Shown here one piece after another: positions 31,896 to 33,934 of a stretch of DNA of 33,934 bases. Below the pieces are notes generated by a model, which did not search any database, was not told where the DNA came from, and was given only the letters and a program-made list of their open reading frames with translations. Source of the DNA: Lachnospiraceae bacterium UBA3772 (GTDB lineage Bacteria; Bacillota; Clostridia; Lachnospirales; Lachnospiraceae); contig DFFQ01000047.1 in assembly GCA_002371025.1 (NCBI GenBank), positions 1-33,934 on the forward strand, written 5' to 3'. Each line of letters opens with the position of its first letter. Position 1 is the stretch's first letter. Made by a program: the position numbers and the translations under genes.

Positions 31896-33488
31896 TTAGT
31901 TTCTGCTGAACTCAGTAAGCTTTAATTCAGGATTTCTCTCCTGTACCATTCCCACGCTCCATGCGTTGATAAAGAGGAGAAGAGGATTACCCTTTAAGTC
32001 CTTAATCTTCTTCATATCTGAAGTTCCATTTATCTGATTAACATTAACTTCATCCTTATTTTCAATCCAACGGATATGCTCATAAGGAAGTGGCTCTAAA
32101 CGAATATCCACATTATACTCATTTTCAAGGCGGAATTTAAGAACATCAAACTGCAGGGTACCAACTACACCTACAATTATCTCTTCCATACCAGTATTAA
32201 ATTCCTGGAAAATCTGTATTGCACCTTCCTGAGCAATCTGGCTGACACCTTTAATGAACTGTTTTCTCTTCATGGTATCCAGCTGAATAACTCTTGCGAA
32301 ATGTTCCGGTGCGAAAGTAGGTATACCTTCATAGCAGTATTTTTTATTGCCTGCCACTAAAGTATCACCAATAGAGAAAATTCCTGGATCAAATACACCA
32401 ATAATATCTCCTGCATATGCTTCAGAAACAATATGTCTTTCTTCTGCCATCATCTGCTGTGGTTGTGAAAGCTTAATTTTCTTATTTCCCTGCATATGGA
32501 ACACTTCCATTCCTGCATCATATTTTCCTGAGCAGATACGCATAAAGGCAATACGGTCTCTATGAGCCTTATTCATATTAGCCTGTATCTTAAATACAAA
32601 AGCTGAGAATGGATTTTCTACAGGTTCTATTATTCCTTCTGTTGAATTTCTTGCAAGAGGTGAAGATGTCATTGCAAGGAAATGTGACAGGAATGTTTCA
32701 ACACCAAAGTTTGTAAGTGCTGATCCAAAGAATACAGGTGATAATTCACCCGCATCAACCTTTGCCTGATCAAATTCGGCTGAAGCTCCGTCTAAAAGCT
32801 CCACATCTTCCATAAGTTTCTCATAATACTCATCACCTATAACTTCACGAAGACGAGGATCATCTATTGATATATCTTCTTCTTCAACCTGCTTTTGTCC
32901 ATTAGAGGTGGCTGTAAATTTAGAAACAACCTTAGTTTTTCTATCAAATGTTCCTTTAAATCCTTTTCCTGAACCGATTGGCCAGTTTATTGGACATGTA
33001 GCTATTCCTAAGACATTTTCGATTTCATCTATAAGTTCAAATGGATCATTTGCATCTCTATCCATCTTATTGATAAATGTAAATATAGGTATATGACGCA
33101 TTACACATACCTTAAAAAGCTTAATTGTCTGTTTCTCGACACCCTTACTTCCATCGATTACCATGACTGCTGAATCTGCTGCCATAAGGGTACGATAGGT
33201 ATCCTCAGAGAAATCTTCATGTCCTGGTGTATCAAGGATGTTGATACATTTTCCATCATAATTAAACTGTAAAACTGATGAAGTAACTGAGATACCACGC
33301 TGTTTTTCAATTTCCATCCAGTCGGATACTGCATGCTTTGCTGTTTTTTTACCCTTAACAGATCCTGCCAGATTTATAGCGCCTCCATATAAGAGAAACT
33401 TCTCTGTAAGTGTTGTCTTACCTGCATCCGGGTGAGAGATAATCGCAAATGTTCGTCTCTTCTTAATTTCTTCTTCTAACTTAGCCAT
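31896..33488 (-). CDS. prfC: Peptide chain release factor 3
   Basis: The 530-aa GTPase has RF3 features: G1 SHPDAGKTTLTEKFLLYGG with the AINLAGSVKGKK insert typical of RF3, switch RGISVTSSVLQF, G3 DTPGHEDFSEDTYR, G4 INKMDRD, and the C-terminal part LQFDVLKFRLENEYNVDIRL and LLFINAWSVGMVQERNPELKL. RF3 recycles RF1/RF2 from the ribosome after peptide release. Length is normal and the start has GGAG 8 bases upstream. It has its own promoter at 33524-33553. No clear terminator follows, but the ATPase promoter begins in the next 100 bases. Confidence 0.95.
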   Translation of the reverse strand: MAKLEEEIKKRRTFAIISHPDAGKTTLTEKFLLYGGAINLAGSVKGKKTAKHAVSDWMEIEKQRGISVTSSVLQFNYDGKCINILDTPGHEDFSEDTYRTLMAADSAVMVIDGSKGVEKQTIKLFKVCVMRHIPIFTFINKMDRDANDPFELIDEIENVLGIATCPINWPIGSGKGFKGTFDRKTKVVSKFTATSNGQKQVEEEDISIDDPRLREVIGDEYYEKLMEDVELLDGASAEFDQAKVDAGELSPVFFGSALTNFGVETFLSHFLAMTSSPLARNSTEGIIEPVENPFSAFVFKIQANMNKAHRDRIAFMRICSGKYDAGMEVFHMQGNKKIKLSQPQQMMAEERHIVSEAYAGDIIGVFDPGIFSIGDTLVAGNKKYCYEGIPTFAPEHFARVIQLDTMKRKQFIKGVSQIAQEGAIQIFQEFNTGMEEIIVGVVGTLQFDVLKFRLENEYNVDIRLEPLPYEHIRWIENKDEVNVNQINGTSDMKKIKDLKGNPLLLFINAWSVGMVQERNPELKLTEFSRN

Positions 33489-33523
33489 TTTAAAAACTCC
33501 ATTCTATTAAAAAACAAATAGAT

Positions 33524-33553
33524 ATTATACATTGTTTATAAGGAAACTTGCAA
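33524..33553 (-). promoter_or_regulatory. Promoter for prfC
   Basis: On the minus strand TTGCAA (33548-33553) and a perfect TATAAT (complement of 33524-33529) are 18 bp apart, about 36 bp before the prfC start. Upstream (33554-33639) I see only an AT-rich stretch with CATTTTTTCTGA twice (33571 and 33604). Confidence 0.6.
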
Positions 33554-33639
33554 TCACATGTTGAATATCACATTTTTTCTGATCTTGTTTCTATATAATT
33601 CTGCATTTTTTCTGACCTGTTATTAAGACCATCAATGAT

Positions 33640-33886
33640 TTATATGCCACTTTTTACCTCTATAGGGACAACAATGCCATCTTCCTGAATAATAAAATCC
33701 AATTCCCGTTTACTAGTTTCATTTTTATAAAAATACATGACATAACCATTTTTATAAAGTGCATCTGCAATAGCCCAAAATTTTAATGAAGTAATTGCCT
33801 ATTCACATTCCTGTATTTCATCGAAAAAAAGCAAAGTTTTACCCGGAATTATTTTTTTATCTGGAAATCTAAAACGCAGCGCCCCA
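33640..33886 (-). pseudogene. Remnant of an AAA_14/DUF4143 ATPase gene, split by a group II intron
   Basis: On the minus strand one frame reads IGALRFRFPDKKIIPGKTLL, then FFDEIQEC, an in-frame TAG, AITSLKF, and directly ADALYKNGYVMYFYKNE, REWLD-like RELDFIIQEDGIVVPIEVKSG and TAA at 33640. The first block is the Walker B region of AAA_14 ATPases (normally DEIQECPRALTSLKYF). The last block is the C-terminal DUF4143 nuclease-like strand with DFI...EVK. About 200 or more residues between them are missing and a nonsense codon has appeared, so this is a dead gene. Its N-terminal part with Walker A would lie beyond the intron, outside the window. These ATPases are often mobile, accessory genes of unclear function. 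Confidence 0.8.
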
Positions 33887-33934
33887 ATCGAGTAGGAGGG
33901 AGTGATTAACTCCCGTCCTCTCACAGCACCGTAC
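33887..33934 (-). mobile_element. Group II intron, 3' end (domains V-VI), truncated by window edge
   Basis: The minus strand reads GTACGGTGCTGTGAGAGGAC, the 3' strand of domain V and the linker found after group II intron reverse transcriptase genes. Then comes a domain VI stem (AGGACGGGAGT pairing with ACTCCCTCCT around a TAATC loop) and the terminal CTACTCGAT, ending in the AT/AY expected at a 3' splice site at about 33887. The rest, including any reverse transcriptase gene, lies beyond the right edge. It interrupts the AAA_14 remnant in the same orientation. Confidence 0.75.

Noticed and set aside
33571..33615. Two copies of CATTTTTTCTGA 33 bp apart upstream of prfC
   Set aside because: AT-rich and short; helical phasing is suggestive, but no known regulator or conservation supports an operator.

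Overview
The window is a stretch of low-GC Firmicutes chromosome. Codon use, strong GGAGG-type ribosome binding sites, a DUF6465 protein, a C_GCAxxG_C_C protein, a GPH sugar symporter and an ECF sigma/beta-propeller pair fit a Lachnospiraceae-type clostridium (Butyrivibrio/Roseburia/Lachnospira relatives). The genus is not decided by the sequence. Almost all genes lie on the minus strand. The plus-strand exceptions are the ClpX-like ATPase at the left edge, a short LacI-type regulator and a LytTR regulator. No rRNA, tRNA or CRISPR array was seen.

Left part (1-9.9 kb): a ClpX-like unfoldase fragment converges through a bidirectional terminator on a histone-H1-like Lys/Ala-rich DUF6465 protein. 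Then come a membrane-anchored C39-type peptidase homologue whose catalytic Cys is Ser, and a lipid-turnover operon (GPH symporter, glycerophosphodiesterase, monoacylglycerol-lipase-like hydrolase). An ECF sigma factor is translationally coupled to a membrane-anchored beta-propeller protein that is a candidate anti-sigma/sensor. A redox-type C_GCAxxG protein and a GNAT acetyltransferase follow.

Middle part (9.9-19.7 kb) is accessory in character. Two different polymerase-beta-type nucleotidyltransferases (RlaP-like) lead a tightly packed unit with a PLD-nuclease/SF2-helicase/DUF3427 protein, an unknown 69-aa protein, the nuclease SfsA and a NUDIX hydrolase. Just upstream lie a NADAR (ADP-ribose-processing) gene, a wrecked AbiEii-type toxin gene with its winged-helix partner still intact, and a DUF5984 (immunity-like) protein. 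It reads as a defence/nucleic-acid-repair island with a decayed toxin-antitoxin module.

Right part (19.7-33.9 kb) is mostly core: an unknown membrane protein, a PAP2 phosphatase, an M18 aminopeptidase followed by a membrane metallophosphoesterase, a short LacI regulator with its own promoter and operator-like palindrome, and an orphan type IV pilin-like protein. Then come a CorA transporter, a LytTR regulator whose receiver lacks the phospho-acceptor Asp, and a P2-type cation ATPase. The ATPase leader folds as a yybP-ykoY (Mn2+) riboswitch overlapping an intrinsic terminator, which recasts it as a probable Mn2+ exporter. Release factor 3 follows. The right edge holds the last domains of a group II intron (minus strand) inserted in the decayed remains of an AAA_14/DUF4143 ATPase gene.
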